In this document: positions 16,968 to 25,418 of the stretch, piece after piece
Position numbering within the stretch: the first letter of the stretch is position 1
How the letters are laid out: each line of letters starts with the position of its first letter
Source: Lewinellaceae bacterium
Lineage (GTDB): Bacteria > Bacteroidota > Bacteroidia > Chitinophagales > Saprospiraceae
Direction: 5' to 3'
DNA length: 64,000 nucleotides
Assembly: GCA_020636435.1 (NCBI GenBank)
Contig: JACJXX010000001.1
Span: 5,122,501 to 5,186,500 of the forward strand
Made by a program: the position numbers and the translations under genes
The notes under the pieces: model-generated
What the model was told of the DNA's origin: nothing
Databases searched by the model: none
The model's input: the letters and a program-made list of their open reading frames with translations, nothing else

Positions 16968-17423
16968 CCGTTAGGGTGAGATTCTGGTTGGTGCCTCCTC
17001 GAGGTTTTCGATATGAAAACGTCCGGGAATCCCTCTTTGATAGACGGTTACATGGTTTCCCAGCTTCATTGTCGAGGCCTTAGGTTCCCATGCAATTGGC
17101 GGCATGGTGGAACCAATTTTAGATTTTTAATTTCGCGGTTCTGCATTTTTCGGTTAAAAAATTTGATGCGCTAATAGATCGCAAAAAGAACCAATCAACC
17201 CTGCCGTACATCGAACACCTACTATGCCACCGCCGAGCCCGTACACTGTACACCAGTTGCGCTACCGCCGAGCCCGTACACCGTACATCCCCCAGCCAAT
17301 CTCTGCCCAACAAAAGGCCCAATACCCTTTCCCCCGCCTATAACCCGTTCACTGCCCCCAAAGTGCCGGTCGTCAAAAAATCATTGACTTTTAAGGGGAA
17401 AGCCTTTTCTTTTGGTGAAAAAA
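16968..17423. other. Gene-poor gap with a degraded coding relic and GTACGG repeats
   Basis: On the minus strand, about 17110-16975, a short frame reads KLGNHVTVYQRGIPGRFHIE and ends soon after; a diverged relative is at about 46010-46160. At 17206-17291 the unit CCGCCGAGCCCGTACACnGT occurs twice, the reverse orientation of the GTGTACGG repeats near 12722. No full gene is visible. Confidence 0.55.
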
Positions 17424-18950
17424 ATGAAAAGCCACCTCTCTCCCATTTTCTGGCCGGGCCTGTGGTCCCTGGTTCTGGCAAAGCTGGGCCTGCACGTGTA
17501 CACCAACACCCTTTGGGGGTTTCACCGCGACGAATTCCTGTATCTTTCTCTGGGCCGCCACCTCGACTGGGGTTACTGGTCGAACCCGCCGTTTATTGGT
17601 TGGGCGAGCGCTTTTTTGCAGGCAACAATAGGCGACAGCCTCTTTGCCATTCGGCTATTTCCCATGCTGGTAAGTTGCGCCCTACTCGTCCTGGTAGTGC
17701 TGATGGCCCGTGAACTGGGCGCCGGGCGCTACGGCCAGTTCCTCGCCGGGATTAGCATGCTGCTGACGCCGGCCAACCTGCGGCCAGGCATGCTCTTCCA
17801 GCCGGTCATGCCGGATATTTTCTTCTGGGGCCTGCTGGCCTATCTGGTCATCCGGTACATCAATACGGAGCAGCGGCGCTACATCCTGTTCTTTGGCCTG
17901 GTTTTCGGGCTCAGTTTTCTGAATAAGTACGCTACGGTTTTTGCCCTTCTGGGCATATCCGGCGCGCTGTTGCTCAGCCCTTACCGCCGGGTGTTGTGGA
18001 GCAGGGAAGCGGGCCTGGCGGCGGCGCTTGCCCTGGCGCTGATCCTGCCCAACCTCTTATGGCAGTACCGGTATGGTTTTCCGGTAGTAAACCACATGCA
18101 GGAGCTGGCGGAGAATCAGTTGATCAATGTGCGGGTCAAAGATTTTCTCACTTCGCAGTTGTTTATGAACCTGCCGGTGATACCGGTATGGATGGCGGGA
18201 CTGATCTGGCTTTTCCGGCCGGCCAATCGCCGCTTCCGGCTGTTGGGGTGGTACTTTGTGATGGTTTTTCTGTTGCTGCTCGTACTGCGGGGCAAGCCCT
18301 ACTATACATTAGGCCTTTATCCGCCACTCATCGCCGCCGGCGGGGTATGGTGGGAAACCTTTCTGCGCAGGGCCTGGCTGCGTGTAGCCTTTCCCATAGT
18401 TATCTTCTTGCTTCTGCTGCCTGTCCTGCCATTGGGCCTGCCGGTACTGCCCCTGCCTGCAATGATGCAATACTGCGCCTACCTTATCGATAAAGTAGGC
18501 TTCGAAGGCCCGATGCGCTGGGAGGACGGCCGCATACACCCCCTGCCACAGGATTATGCCGATATGTTGGGGTGGGAAGAGCTGGGGAAGCTGGCCGCTG
18601 AAGCCTTCCGGGCTGCCGGTGGAGAGGATGTCCTGCTCTATTGCGAAAATTACGGCCAGGCCGGCGCAGTTGATTATTACAGTAAAGGAAAAGGCCTGCC
18701 GCCGGCTGTCAGCTTCAGCGACACCTACCGCCTTTGGCTGCCCCGCATCACCAAGGCAACGGCGCTGATCTACATCAATGATGAACTGGGAGATGATGTG
18801 GCCGAGCTGTTCGGAGACATTCAGGCCGTCGGCGCCATAACCAATCCCCATGCCCGGGAGCGGGGCACTACCGTTTACCTCTGCCGGCAGCCGCGCCGGC
18901 CTCTGGCTCAATTTTGGGAAGAAAGGGTGGCCGAAGTGGCCGGAAGGTAA
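17424..18950 (+). CDS. Glycosyltransferase family 39 membrane protein
   Basis: A 508-residue polytopic protein of the PMT/ArnT type, which transfers sugars from lipid-linked donors on the periplasmic face. The first periplasmic loop carries the acidic catalytic motif and family signature HRDEFLYLSLGRHLDWGYWS (about residues 33-52), and about ten further hydrophobic helices follow (for example YILFFGLVFGLSFLNKYATV). The last 130 residues form a soluble domain. The start is set at ATG 17424 because the TTG four codons earlier has no advantage. Acceptor and sugar cannot be deduced; a surface glycan or lipid is likely. It stands alone between two gaps. Confidence 0.88.
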   Translation: MKSHLSPIFWPGLWSLVLAKLGLHVYTNTLWGFHRDEFLYLSLGRHLDWGYWSNPPFIGWASAFLQATIGDSLFAIRLFPMLVSCALLVLVVLMARELGAGRYGQFLAGISMLLTPANLRPGMLFQPVMPDIFFWGLLAYLVIRYINTEQRRYILFFGLVFGLSFLNKYATVFALLGISGALLLSPYRRVLWSREAGLAAALALALILPNLLWQYRYGFPVVNHMQELAENQLINVRVKDFLTSQLFMNLPVIPVWMAGLIWLFRPANRRFRLLGWYFVMVFLLLLVLRGKPYYTLGLYPPLIAAGGVWWETFLRRAWLRVAFPIVIFLLLLPVLPLGLPVLPLPAMMQYCAYLIDKVGFEGPMRWEDGRIHPLPQDYADMLGWEELGKLAAEAFRAAGGEDVLLYCENYGQAGAVDYYSKGKGLPPAVSFSDTYRLWLPRITKATALIYINDELGDDVAELFGDIQAVGAITNPHARERGTTVYLCRQPRRPLAQFWEERVAEVAGR

Positions 18951-19084
18951 AAAAAACGGCAAACAATTTCTTGCTTGCCGGCCAATGATTTTCTGTCAAC
19001 CGGTTGGGGTTGACAGGATTCCCCTTATTAGTTCTAAAGCTGTTTACGAAGGTGGTTTCGAATTGTTGCGGCCTCAGAAAAATA

Positions 19085-19114
19085 ATTGCCTCTGGCCTTG
19101 TTTTCTTATCTTTG
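19085..19114 (+). promoter_or_regulatory. Bacteroidota-type promoter for the SCP2-epimerase operon
   Basis: TTG (19085-19087), a 19-base spacer, then TATCTTTG (19107-19114) matches the Bacteroidota consensus TTG-N17-23-TAnnTTTG exactly. It lies 18 bases before the ATG at 19133, which predicts a leader of about 12 bases. The gap 18951-19132 also has two weak hairpins after the glycosyltransferase gene. Confidence 0.6.
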
Positions 19115-19132
19115 CTCCATCAATCCAAAACC

Positions 19133-19429
19133 ATGACACTGGAAGCCATAACCGAGCAATTCGTCAAAACCGCCGCCCGGGTTCCCGCCATAGGGCAATC
19201 CGTTAAGTTTGTCTTCGAGCAGGGCCCCGTGCACATCGACCTGGCCAACGAGCAGGCTGTAGTGACCAATGAAGACAAAGGCGCCGACTGCGTGATCACC
19301 ACCCGGATCGAGACCCTCGACGCCATCCGCCGGGGCGAACTCAATATCATGAAGGCGTTGATGAGCGGCAAGGTGAAGATCAGAGGCGATATGGCGCTGG
19401 CGATGAAGTTGCCCTCTTTAATTCAATAA
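19133..19429 (+). CDS. SCP2 sterol-binding domain protein
   Basis: A 98-residue stand-alone SCP2 domain: VKFVFEQGPVHIDLANEQAVV, DCVITTRIETLDAIRRGELN, then ALMSGKVKIRGDMALAMKL, the classic lipid-binding-tunnel sequence. The fold binds hydrophobic ligands such as fatty acyl groups; the ligand here is unknown. The start is ATG 19133, directly behind a consensus promoter; an upstream in-frame codon at 19004 would override that promoter. It ends 5 bases before the dipeptide epimerase, so the two are surely co-transcribed. Confidence 0.88.
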   Translation: MTLEAITEQFVKTAARVPAIGQSVKFVFEQGPVHIDLANEQAVVTNEDKGADCVITTRIETLDAIRRGELNIMKALMSGKVKIRGDMALAMKLPSLIQ

Positions 19430-19434
19430 AAAAG

Positions 19435-20448
19435 ATGCAATTAAAAATCCACACCTACGAACTGAAACTGAAGCACACCTTTTCCATCTCCCATGAATCC
19501 AGGGATGTGATGCCCAGCCTCATCGTCGAGCTTACCCAGGATGGCCACTCCGGTTACGGGGAAGCCACCGAAACCCGCTATTACGGCGTGACGCTGGAAG
19601 GCATGAAAAAAACGCTGGAACAACTCAGGCCGGTTATTGAGCGTACGCCCCTTGCTACTCCGGAGGCATTTTGGGAAAGCATGCACAGCCATCTGGCCGC
19701 CCACCCCTTTGTGCTCTGCGCGCTGGACCAGGCCGCGCACGACCTCTACGGCAAGCTGCAGGGCAAGCCCGTGTATGAACTCTGGGGGCTGAAGCCGGAA
19801 AACCTGCCTTTGTCCAACTTTACCATCGGCATGGCCAGCATTGGGAAAATGGTGGAGAAGATGAAAGAGCAGCCCTGGCCGATCTACAAAGTGAAATTGG
19901 GTACGGATCACGACATCGAGATCATCGAAGCCTTGCGGGAGCACACGGACGCCATTTTCCGCGTAGACGCCAATACCGCCTGGACGGCTGAGCAAACCAT
20001 TGCCAACGCACCCAGGCTGAAGGAACTGGGCGTGGAGTTCATCGAGCAACCCCTCAAAGCTACTGACTGGGAAGGCATGAAGCTGGTTCACCGCGAGAGC
20101 GTGTTGCCGGTCATCGCCGATGAGAGCTGCCATATCGAGGCGGATGTTGCCTATTGTTATGGTTTTTTCCATGGCGTGAATGTGAAATTGATGAAGTGCG
20201 GCGGCCTGACCCCTGCCCGCCGCATGGTGGAGCACGCTCGCTGGCTGGGCCTCAAAGTGATGGTGGGCTGTATGACCGAATCCTCCGTCGGCATCTCCGC
20301 TATTGCTCAGTTGCTGCCCTTGCTCGACTATGTGGACATGGACGGAGCGCTGCTGCTGAGCAATGACCCGGCTACTGGCGTAGAATTGGTGGATGGCCAT
20401 GCGCGCTTTCCAAAGGCGAACGGCACGGGAGCAGGGTTGAAAGCGTGA
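19435..20448 (+). CDS. Dipeptide epimerase (L-Ala-D/L-Glu epimerase type, enolase superfamily)
   Basis: Epimerises a dipeptide, in the best-known members L-Ala-D-Glu released from murein. The 337-residue protein has the muconate-lactonising-enzyme subgroup active site: KxK at 152-154 (YKVKLG), metal ligands Asp178 (VDAN), Glu in EQPLK and Asp in ADES, then the second base Lys in VKLMKCGG and the CMTES loop. The N-terminal capping domain (MQLKIHTYELKLKHTFSISHESR) sets specificity. It lies 5 bases behind the SCP2 gene and 9 bases before the next gene. Specificity within the dipeptide epimerases is varied, so the exact substrate is inferred. Confidence 0.9.
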   Translation: MQLKIHTYELKLKHTFSISHESRDVMPSLIVELTQDGHSGYGEATETRYYGVTLEGMKKTLEQLRPVIERTPLATPEAFWESMHSHLAAHPFVLCALDQAAHDLYGKLQGKPVYELWGLKPENLPLSNFTIGMASIGKMVEKMKEQPWPIYKVKLGTDHDIEIIEALREHTDAIFRVDANTAWTAEQTIANAPRLKELGVEFIEQPLKATDWEGMKLVHRESVLPVIADESCHIEADVAYCYGFFHGVNVKLMKCGGLTPARRMVEHARWLGLKVMVGCMTESSVGISAIAQLLPLLDYVDMDGALLLSNDPATGVELVDGHARFPKANGTGAGLKA

Positions 20449-20457
20449 GTATCCGTT

Positions 20458-21525
20458 ATGGAGCATAAGAATATTATACTGGAAGCCATGCCTGACCGCA
20501 GCATTGACATTAACGGCCGCAAGTACCTTTATTTTAGCGGCACCTCCTACCTGGGCATGGCGCGCAATGAGGCTTTTCAGGAACTTTTGCGGGATGGGCT
20601 GGCCCGGTATGGCGCCAACTTCGGCGGTTCCCGCCTGGGCAACATAAGATTCTCCGTATTTGAGGAAGCGGAAACATGGCTGGCCGGGTTTGCCGGCGCG
20701 CCGGCTGCCCTGACGGTATCCTCCGGCTCTCTGGCGGGCCGCCTGCTGGTAGAACACCTCCGGGGAAAGGCGGCCTTTTACTTTGCTCCTGGCACCCACC
20801 CTGCCCTTTGGGGCGAAGGAGACTATTGCGAAGGGGTTTTCGAGGATTGGGTGGAATACATTCTCGGGGAGGCAGCGGGCGGGCAGGGCCATCTGGCGCT
20901 CTTTGCCAATTCAGTCGACCCCCTGCTGGTTCGAAAAAATCCCTTCGGGTGGCTGCAACAGCTGCCGGAAGGCCGCCCGATAACGATGGTGGTGGACGAT
21001 TCCCACGGTTTTGGCGTATGTGGACCCCATGGTTCCGGAGTGTGGAAGGAATTGAAAGCTCCGCATAATGTCGAGATCCTTGCCATCAGCTCGTTGGGCA
21101 AGGCGCTGGGCATCCCCGGCGGGCTGATCCTGGGCTCCCGGGAAATGATAGAACGTATTTGGCATAGCCCTTTTTTCGGCGGCGCTTCTCCGGCTCCGCC
21201 TGCCTACCTCTACGCCATGCTGAAAGCGGTCCCTCTTTACCGGCAAGCACACCAAAAGCTTCTGGCCAATATCCGGCGTTTTGAAAAGGTTGCCGGCCAA
21301 CTGGCGCTGCTGCATTCCTTCGGCGATTACCCGGCCTTTTATACCCCGGAAGCCGCCCTGGCGCCCTGGCTGGAAGAAAAGGGCTGCCTCATCTCTCAGT
21401 TCGCCTACCCCACGCCTGAAGACGAGCCCGTGACCCGTATCGTGCTCAGCGCTTTGCACGAAAATGAGGATATTGATTATCTTGCCGGCGCCGTTCAGGC
21501 CTATGCCGCGGAAGAGATGCAATGA
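20458..21525 (+). CDS. PLP-dependent alpha-oxoamine synthase-like enzyme (BioF/KBL family)
   Basis: A 355-residue fold-type I PLP enzyme related to 8-amino-7-oxononanoate synthase and 2-amino-3-ketobutyrate ligase. Visible features are the glycine-rich FGGSRLGNIRF, the cofactor Asp in VVDDSHGFGVCG, and the Schiff-base Lys215 in SSLGKALGIPGG. The N-terminal GRKYLYFSGTSYLGMA is typical. No other biotin genes are nearby, so BioF function is not assumed; condensation of an amino acid with an acyl-CoA is the likely chemistry. It is the third gene in the SCP2-epimerase operon. At 355 residues it is slightly shorter than BioF (about 385). Confidence 0.85.
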   Translation: MEHKNIILEAMPDRSIDINGRKYLYFSGTSYLGMARNEAFQELLRDGLARYGANFGGSRLGNIRFSVFEEAETWLAGFAGAPAALTVSSGSLAGRLLVEHLRGKAAFYFAPGTHPALWGEGDYCEGVFEDWVEYILGEAAGGQGHLALFANSVDPLLVRKNPFGWLQQLPEGRPITMVVDDSHGFGVCGPHGSGVWKELKAPHNVEILAISSLGKALGIPGGLILGSREMIERIWHSPFFGGASPAPPAYLYAMLKAVPLYRQAHQKLLANIRRFEKVAGQLALLHSFGDYPAFYTPEAALAPWLEEKGCLISQFAYPTPEDEPVTRIVLSALHENEDIDYLAGAVQAYAAEEMQ

Positions 21526-21581
21526 CCGGAAGTTGGATGAAAGGGGCCTGATAGCAAAAAAGTGCCGGAAAAAATCAGAAG

Positions 21582-22805
21582 ATGAAACATACCCTCCTCA
21601 CCCTTGCCCTAATGGCCTATTGCTCCCTGGCCTTCACACAGGAAAATGTCCTGCAACAACTGTTGGAGCGAGCGGAAGACAGCCTTTTGCAGGAAGTACT
21701 GGCCCATCCCGAACAGTTCCAGCTGCAGCTGATCTACACCCGGATCGACCGGGATGCGGACAACCGGCCAACGTTTACCTCCTATCCTTATAATGTCGAC
21801 TCCAACCTCTATTTTTACCCGGCCAGCACCGTCAAAATGCCCGCCGCCTTTCTGGCGCTGGAAAAGCTGAATGAACTCAATATCCTGGGCCTGGATAAAT
21901 ACGCCAATATGCAGACGGAAGCGGGGCGGGCGCCTCAAACTGCGGTGTCCCGGGACAGCAGTTCGGAGAATGGGTTGCCCTCTATCGCTCATTACATCAA
22001 AAAGATTTTCCTGGTCAGCGATAACGACGCCTACAACCGCCTCTACGAATTCCTGGGGCAGGAATACCTCAACCGAAAACTCCAGGAGAAAGGTTATCAA
22101 AACCTGCGCATCATCCACCGGCTCTCGGTGAGCGGGTTTGATGTGGAAGGCAACCGCTACACCAACCCGGTCAGCTTCTACGACGGAGATTCCCTGCTGT
22201 ACCATCAGGGGGAAGTGTACAGCTCCTTTTATCCCAACCTAAGGCTCAAAGAACAGGTGCGGGGGGTCGCTTATATGGATGATGAGGGCAAGATCATCCC
22301 GGAACCCTTTGATTTCCGATACAAGAATTTTGTTTCCCTTCAGGACCTGCACGACCTTTTAAAGGCGGTGATGTTCCCGGAGGCCATACCTGCTGAAAAG
22401 CGGTTCAACCTCACCGATGAAGATTACCGCTTCCTATGGAAATACATGTCTATGCTTCCCCGCGAGAGCGAGTATCCCCGCTACGAAGAATGGGACAGCT
22501 ACGTCAAATTCTTCCTGTTCGGGAACAGCAAGGATTCCATTCCCGATCATATCCGCATTTTCAACAAGGTGGGCGACGCCTACGGCTTCCTCACCGATGT
22601 GGCCTACATAGTGGATTTTAAAAACAAGGTGGAGTTCCTGCTGGCCGCCAACATCCACGTCAATAAAAACCAAACGTATAACGATGGGGTGTACGAGTAC
22701 GATGAGATCGGCTTCCCGGTGCTGGCGCGGCTGGGGCGAATGGTGTATGCGTATGAATTGGGGCGGGGGAGGGGGTATGTTCCGGATTTGGAAAGGTTTA
22801 AGTAA
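21582..22805 (+). CDS. Periplasmic serine hydrolase, class A beta-lactamase-like
   Basis: 407 residues with a signal peptide (1-19, ending LAFTQ). The penicillin-recognising active site is visible: Ser82-x-x-Lys85 in PASTVK and Ser146-Asp-Asn148 in LVSDNDAYNRLYEFLG. A third KTG-type box is not obvious; a KVGDAYGFLTDVAYI stretch takes its place, so hydrolysis of beta-lactams is doubtful and a peptidase or esterase role is possible. It closes the operon with the epimerase 56 bases after the synthase, consistent with a function on murein-derived peptides. The intervening 56 bases show no terminator. Confidence 0.86.
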   Translation: MKHTLLTLALMAYCSLAFTQENVLQQLLERAEDSLLQEVLAHPEQFQLQLIYTRIDRDADNRPTFTSYPYNVDSNLYFYPASTVKMPAAFLALEKLNELNILGLDKYANMQTEAGRAPQTAVSRDSSSENGLPSIAHYIKKIFLVSDNDAYNRLYEFLGQEYLNRKLQEKGYQNLRIIHRLSVSGFDVEGNRYTNPVSFYDGDSLLYHQGEVYSSFYPNLRLKEQVRGVAYMDDEGKIIPEPFDFRYKNFVSLQDLHDLLKAVMFPEAIPAEKRFNLTDEDYRFLWKYMSMLPRESEYPRYEEWDSYVKFFLFGNSKDSIPDHIRIFNKVGDAYGFLTDVAYIVDFKNKVEFLLAANIHVNKNQTYNDGVYEYDEIGFPVLARLGRMVYAYELGRGRGYVPDLERFK

Positions 22806-22888
22806 AATTACCTGAATATTGAAGTAGGCCGCAGTTCGTTGAAGTCCTAAGACCCATAAAAATTGTAACTTTAGAAAAAAGAATCCGA

Positions 22889-23800
22889 ATGAGCAAGAAG
22901 GAGAAACATACTTCCGAATTTGAAATGGCTTTAAATGGTTTTGTTGAAGATTTAAAAAAATATGTTTCGACCGATACGGGGGAATGGACAATAAAGGGCT
23001 TTATAGATATTTATAAAAACATATACACAATTTCGTCAGATACAAAAATTGTGTCTAAAATACTTGAGATTCACATTTTTCCTGAAATTTTGAGATTTGC
23101 TGAAAAGGCAAATTATAAGATAATTTTGGCAGAACACCAGAATTGGTATCCCGACCTTACTTTTGTTCATAAAGAAAATGACAAGATAAAGTTTGCGTTG
23201 GATTTAAAAACAACTTTTCGAAGAAATAAGAAATCGGCAGGATTTACTCTTGGGAGTCACGGAAGCTATTTCAAAGAGAGGGATAAAGATAAAAACATAC
23301 AGTTCCCTTACAATCAATATACCGGACATTATTGCCTGGGAGTAATATATACAAGAGTCGATTTCGATGACGACCTGGCAGATACGGAAATATATCAAGT
23401 AAACGACCTTGAAGAGCAATATGGCAATACAAAAGACCCAATTGGTGAACGACAAGTAACCAAGATAGAAAACTTGAAGTCCATTACTTCTGTTATCAAG
23501 GATTTTGACTTTTTTGCAGCTCCTAAGTGGAAAATCGCTAGCGATGGAAGAGGTTCCGGAAATACTGCGAATATTGGTTCTATTAAAGATATTGCCGATT
23601 TGAAAGCGGGGCGAGGAGTCTTTAGCAATTTAGGAGAGGAATGGTTTGATGAATATTGGATAAACTATGGTAGTGTAACTATGGTTAAAGATGGAAAATC
23701 TGTGCCAATCACCAATATTTGGGATTTTTTAGAATTTAAGGGAAGAAAGGATTTATTTGACAAAGTAGGCAGAGGAGCTAAAAAAAGGAAAAAGAAATGA
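22889..23800 (+). CDS. Type II restriction endonuclease, EcoRV family
   Basis: 303 residues, related to R.EcoRV along its length. The catalytic set keeps EcoRV spacing: Asp89 (NWYPDL), Asp105 and Lys107 (ALDLKTT) correspond to EcoRV D74, D90 and K92, and Glu60 to E45. The recognition loop GSGNTANIGSI (222-232) corresponds to the EcoRV loop GSGNTTNIGS, which reads GATATC, so the same site is predicted. EcoRV has 245 residues; the extra length is an N-terminal extension of about 15, some loops and a basic C-terminal tail (KKRKKK). The DNA is far more AT-rich than the neighbours, a sign of transfer. A -7-like TAACTTTA lies 16 bases upstream. The stop overlaps the start of the methyltransferase. 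Confidence 0.95.
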   Translation: MSKKEKHTSEFEMALNGFVEDLKKYVSTDTGEWTIKGFIDIYKNIYTISSDTKIVSKILEIHIFPEILRFAEKANYKIILAEHQNWYPDLTFVHKENDKIKFALDLKTTFRRNKKSAGFTLGSHGSYFKERDKDKNIQFPYNQYTGHYCLGVIYTRVDFDDDLADTEIYQVNDLEEQYGNTKDPIGERQVTKIENLKSITSVIKDFDFFAAPKWKIASDGRGSGNTANIGSIKDIADLKAGRGVFSNLGEEWFDEYWINYGSVTMVKDGKSVPITNIWDFLEFKGRKDLFDKVGRGAKKRKKK

Positions 23801-24777
23801 AGGTATTTGTACCGCCCATAAAGTCACAAGGAATAAAAACGAAACTAATCGAATGGATTTCTTCAAACGTTGAAGAAATGAGTTTCGACAGGTGGGTAGA
23901 ACCTTTTATGGGGACCGGGGTTGTTGCTTTCAACGTAAGGCCTAAGAATGCACTTTTATGCGACAGCAATCCGCATATTATAGAGTTTTATAATTCTATA
24001 AAGAGCGGAGAGATTACCAGCCGATTAGTTCGTAAACACTTAACGGTTGAAGGAGAAAAGTTATTTAAGACAGAAGGAAAGTATTATTATACAGTAAGGG
24101 ATAGATTTAATGAAGAAGGAAACCCTTTAGATTTCCTTTTTTTAAGCCGTTCCTGCTTTAATGGAATGATGCGTTTTAATAAAAAAGGAGGCTTTAACGT
24201 GCCATTCTGCAAAAAGCCCAATCGTTTTGCTCAAGCATTGGTTACAAAAATAACCAATCAAGTTGAGAACATATCGATTATTATTCAGAATGGCAATTTC
24301 ACTTTTAAAAACCAGGATTTCCAAAAAACTTTAGGAGAGATCACGTCTTCCGATTTGGTCTATTCTGATCCTCCATATATCGGGAGGCATGTTGATTATT
24401 TTGATTCCTGGTCTGAAGAGGAAGAAAAGGTTTTAAAAAATGGACTGGTGGCATCAGAAGCCAAGTTCGTCCTTTCAACTTGGTTGAGCAATAAATACAG
24501 GGTTAACAATTATATTTTTGAAATTTGGAAGGACTGCTTCGTAACAACAAAAGAACATTTTTACCATGTGGGGGCAAAAGAATCCAATAGGAATGCAGTT
24601 TACGAAGCCTTGTTATCAAATGTGAAATTAAAAAACAGCATCTCAAATTCAGAGATGAAGTCCAGAGTAGAATCTGATCAATCCCACCTCACAACAAAAC
24701 CTAAGGTGTACGATAGGCCTAAACAGCTCAAATTGTCACTTGAAGAGGAAGAGCAGGAAATAATGTATAAGGGATAA
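23797..24777 (+). CDS. DNA adenine methyltransferase, M.EcoRV family
   Basis: A 326-residue N6-adenine methyltransferase protecting the site cut by the preceding nuclease. The first 48 residues (VFVPPIKSQGIKTKL, then RWVEPFMGTGVVAFNV) are nearly those of M.EcoRV; motif I is FMGTG (37-41) and motif IV is DPPY (191-194), followed by IGRHVDYF. The order is that of Dam-like alpha-class enzymes. The start ATG lies inside the endonuclease stop region (ATGA overlap, 4 bases), implying translational coupling. The C-terminus has a charged extension after residue 285 (SHLTTKPKVYDRPKQ) beyond the usual family end. GC content is low, like its partner. Confidence 0.96.
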   Translation: MKVFVPPIKSQGIKTKLIEWISSNVEEMSFDRWVEPFMGTGVVAFNVRPKNALLCDSNPHIIEFYNSIKSGEITSRLVRKHLTVEGEKLFKTEGKYYYTVRDRFNEEGNPLDFLFLSRSCFNGMMRFNKKGGFNVPFCKKPNRFAQALVTKITNQVENISIIIQNGNFTFKNQDFQKTLGEITSSDLVYSDPPYIGRHVDYFDSWSEEEEKVLKNGLVASEAKFVLSTWLSNKYRVNNYIFEIWKDCFVTTKEHFYHVGAKESNRNAVYEALLSNVKLKNSISNSEMKSRVESDQSHLTTKPKVYDRPKQLKLSLEEEEQEIMYKG

Positions 24778-24823
24778 CCCTTTCCTGGCATAAATAGCAT
24801 CAACAGCATCAATAGCATCAATA

Positions 24824-24841
24824 GCAGGCTTCAAAGCCTGC
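24824..24841 (+). terminator. Hairpin downstream of the methyltransferase
   Basis: GCAGGCTT-CA-AAGCCTGC, an 8-bp perfect stem with a 2-base loop, 47 bases after the stop and preceded by AGCATCAAT tandem repeats. No T-run follows, so terminator function is only possible. Confidence 0.4.
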
Positions 24842-24847
24842 CATTCT

Positions 24848-25050
24848 ACCCCTTCACCCCCAACCCCGGCCCGTCCATCGGATAAAGCACCCCTTCCTCC
24901 AGCCGGATCATGCCCGCGAAGGGGTCATCGACGAGGTCCAGGTGGCCGTCCAGGTCGGCGTAGAGGATGTTGGGGCGCGACAGGGCGAAGTGCTGGTGCG
25001 TTTTATGAAGGCAATGGCTTCCTCTACGGAATACCCCTGGCCTTTCTAAG
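24848..25050 (-). pseudogene. Remnant of a second copy of the dipeptide epimerase gene at 27436-28497
   Basis: 24848-24993 matches 27438-27583 (146 bp, a handful of mismatches), encoding the epimerase C-terminus. At a GTGC shared by both sides it jumps to sequence matching 27872-27922, and at a shared TGG it jumps again to the region just upstream of the intact gene's start (CCTTTCTAAG, 28511-28518). The copy therefore lost two internal segments at 3-4 bp microhomologies. It is in the same orientation as the intact gene, so the defence genes lie between direct repeats. It cannot encode a functional enzyme. Confidence 0.9.
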
Positions 25051-25418
25051 ACCAGATGGCAGTGTTTTTCGAACGCCTGGCACGATAAACATTTGGAAGG
25101 ATGAAGCGGGATGCCTCTGGGTATCGCATGGATTCAAAGGCTTGTACCGGTTGCGTTGGTGAACTTGACTGCTTTTTTGATGGGGTGTGAGGGAGAAGGC
25201 CTTCTGTAAAGCCTTGATCTGGATTTTGGAAGGAGGCCGTTTTCTTTGATGGACTCCCAAAGTTAGTTATTTTTGAACGGGTATTTCTGTTGGGGATATT
25301 GGCTTACTAAAATGAGTACTTCGGGTTTTGCTTAGTTAGGGAATTGCTGGCTACGAAGAACAAACAATTGAACAAATTGAAAAACAGTACCTTATGGAGC
25401 ATAATAAAATTTAGAGGT
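25051..25418. other. Gap upstream of the Schlafen-like gene
   Basis: About 370 bases without a recognisable gene. A minus-strand frame at 25024-25260 (78 codons) shows no family resemblance and runs into the epimerase remnant. The composition shifts from GC-rich to AT-rich near 25260, marking the left border of the gene's AT-rich segment. In-frame start candidates TTG 25344 and ATG 25419 follow. Confidence 0.4.

Noticed and set aside
19441..20892. 483-codon open frame on the minus strand
   Set aside because: Runs antisense across two genes with complete active sites (epimerase and oxoamine synthase); a shadow of high GC third positions.
20458..21525. BioF of a biotin pathway
   Set aside because: No bioA, bioD or bioB in the window, and the operon partners are an epimerase and a serine hydrolase; only the enzyme family can be supported.
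22806..22888. Controller (C) protein gene for the EcoRV-type system
   Set aside because: The 83-bp gap before the nuclease gene has no open frame, and the gene on the other side is a chromosomal serine hydrolase.
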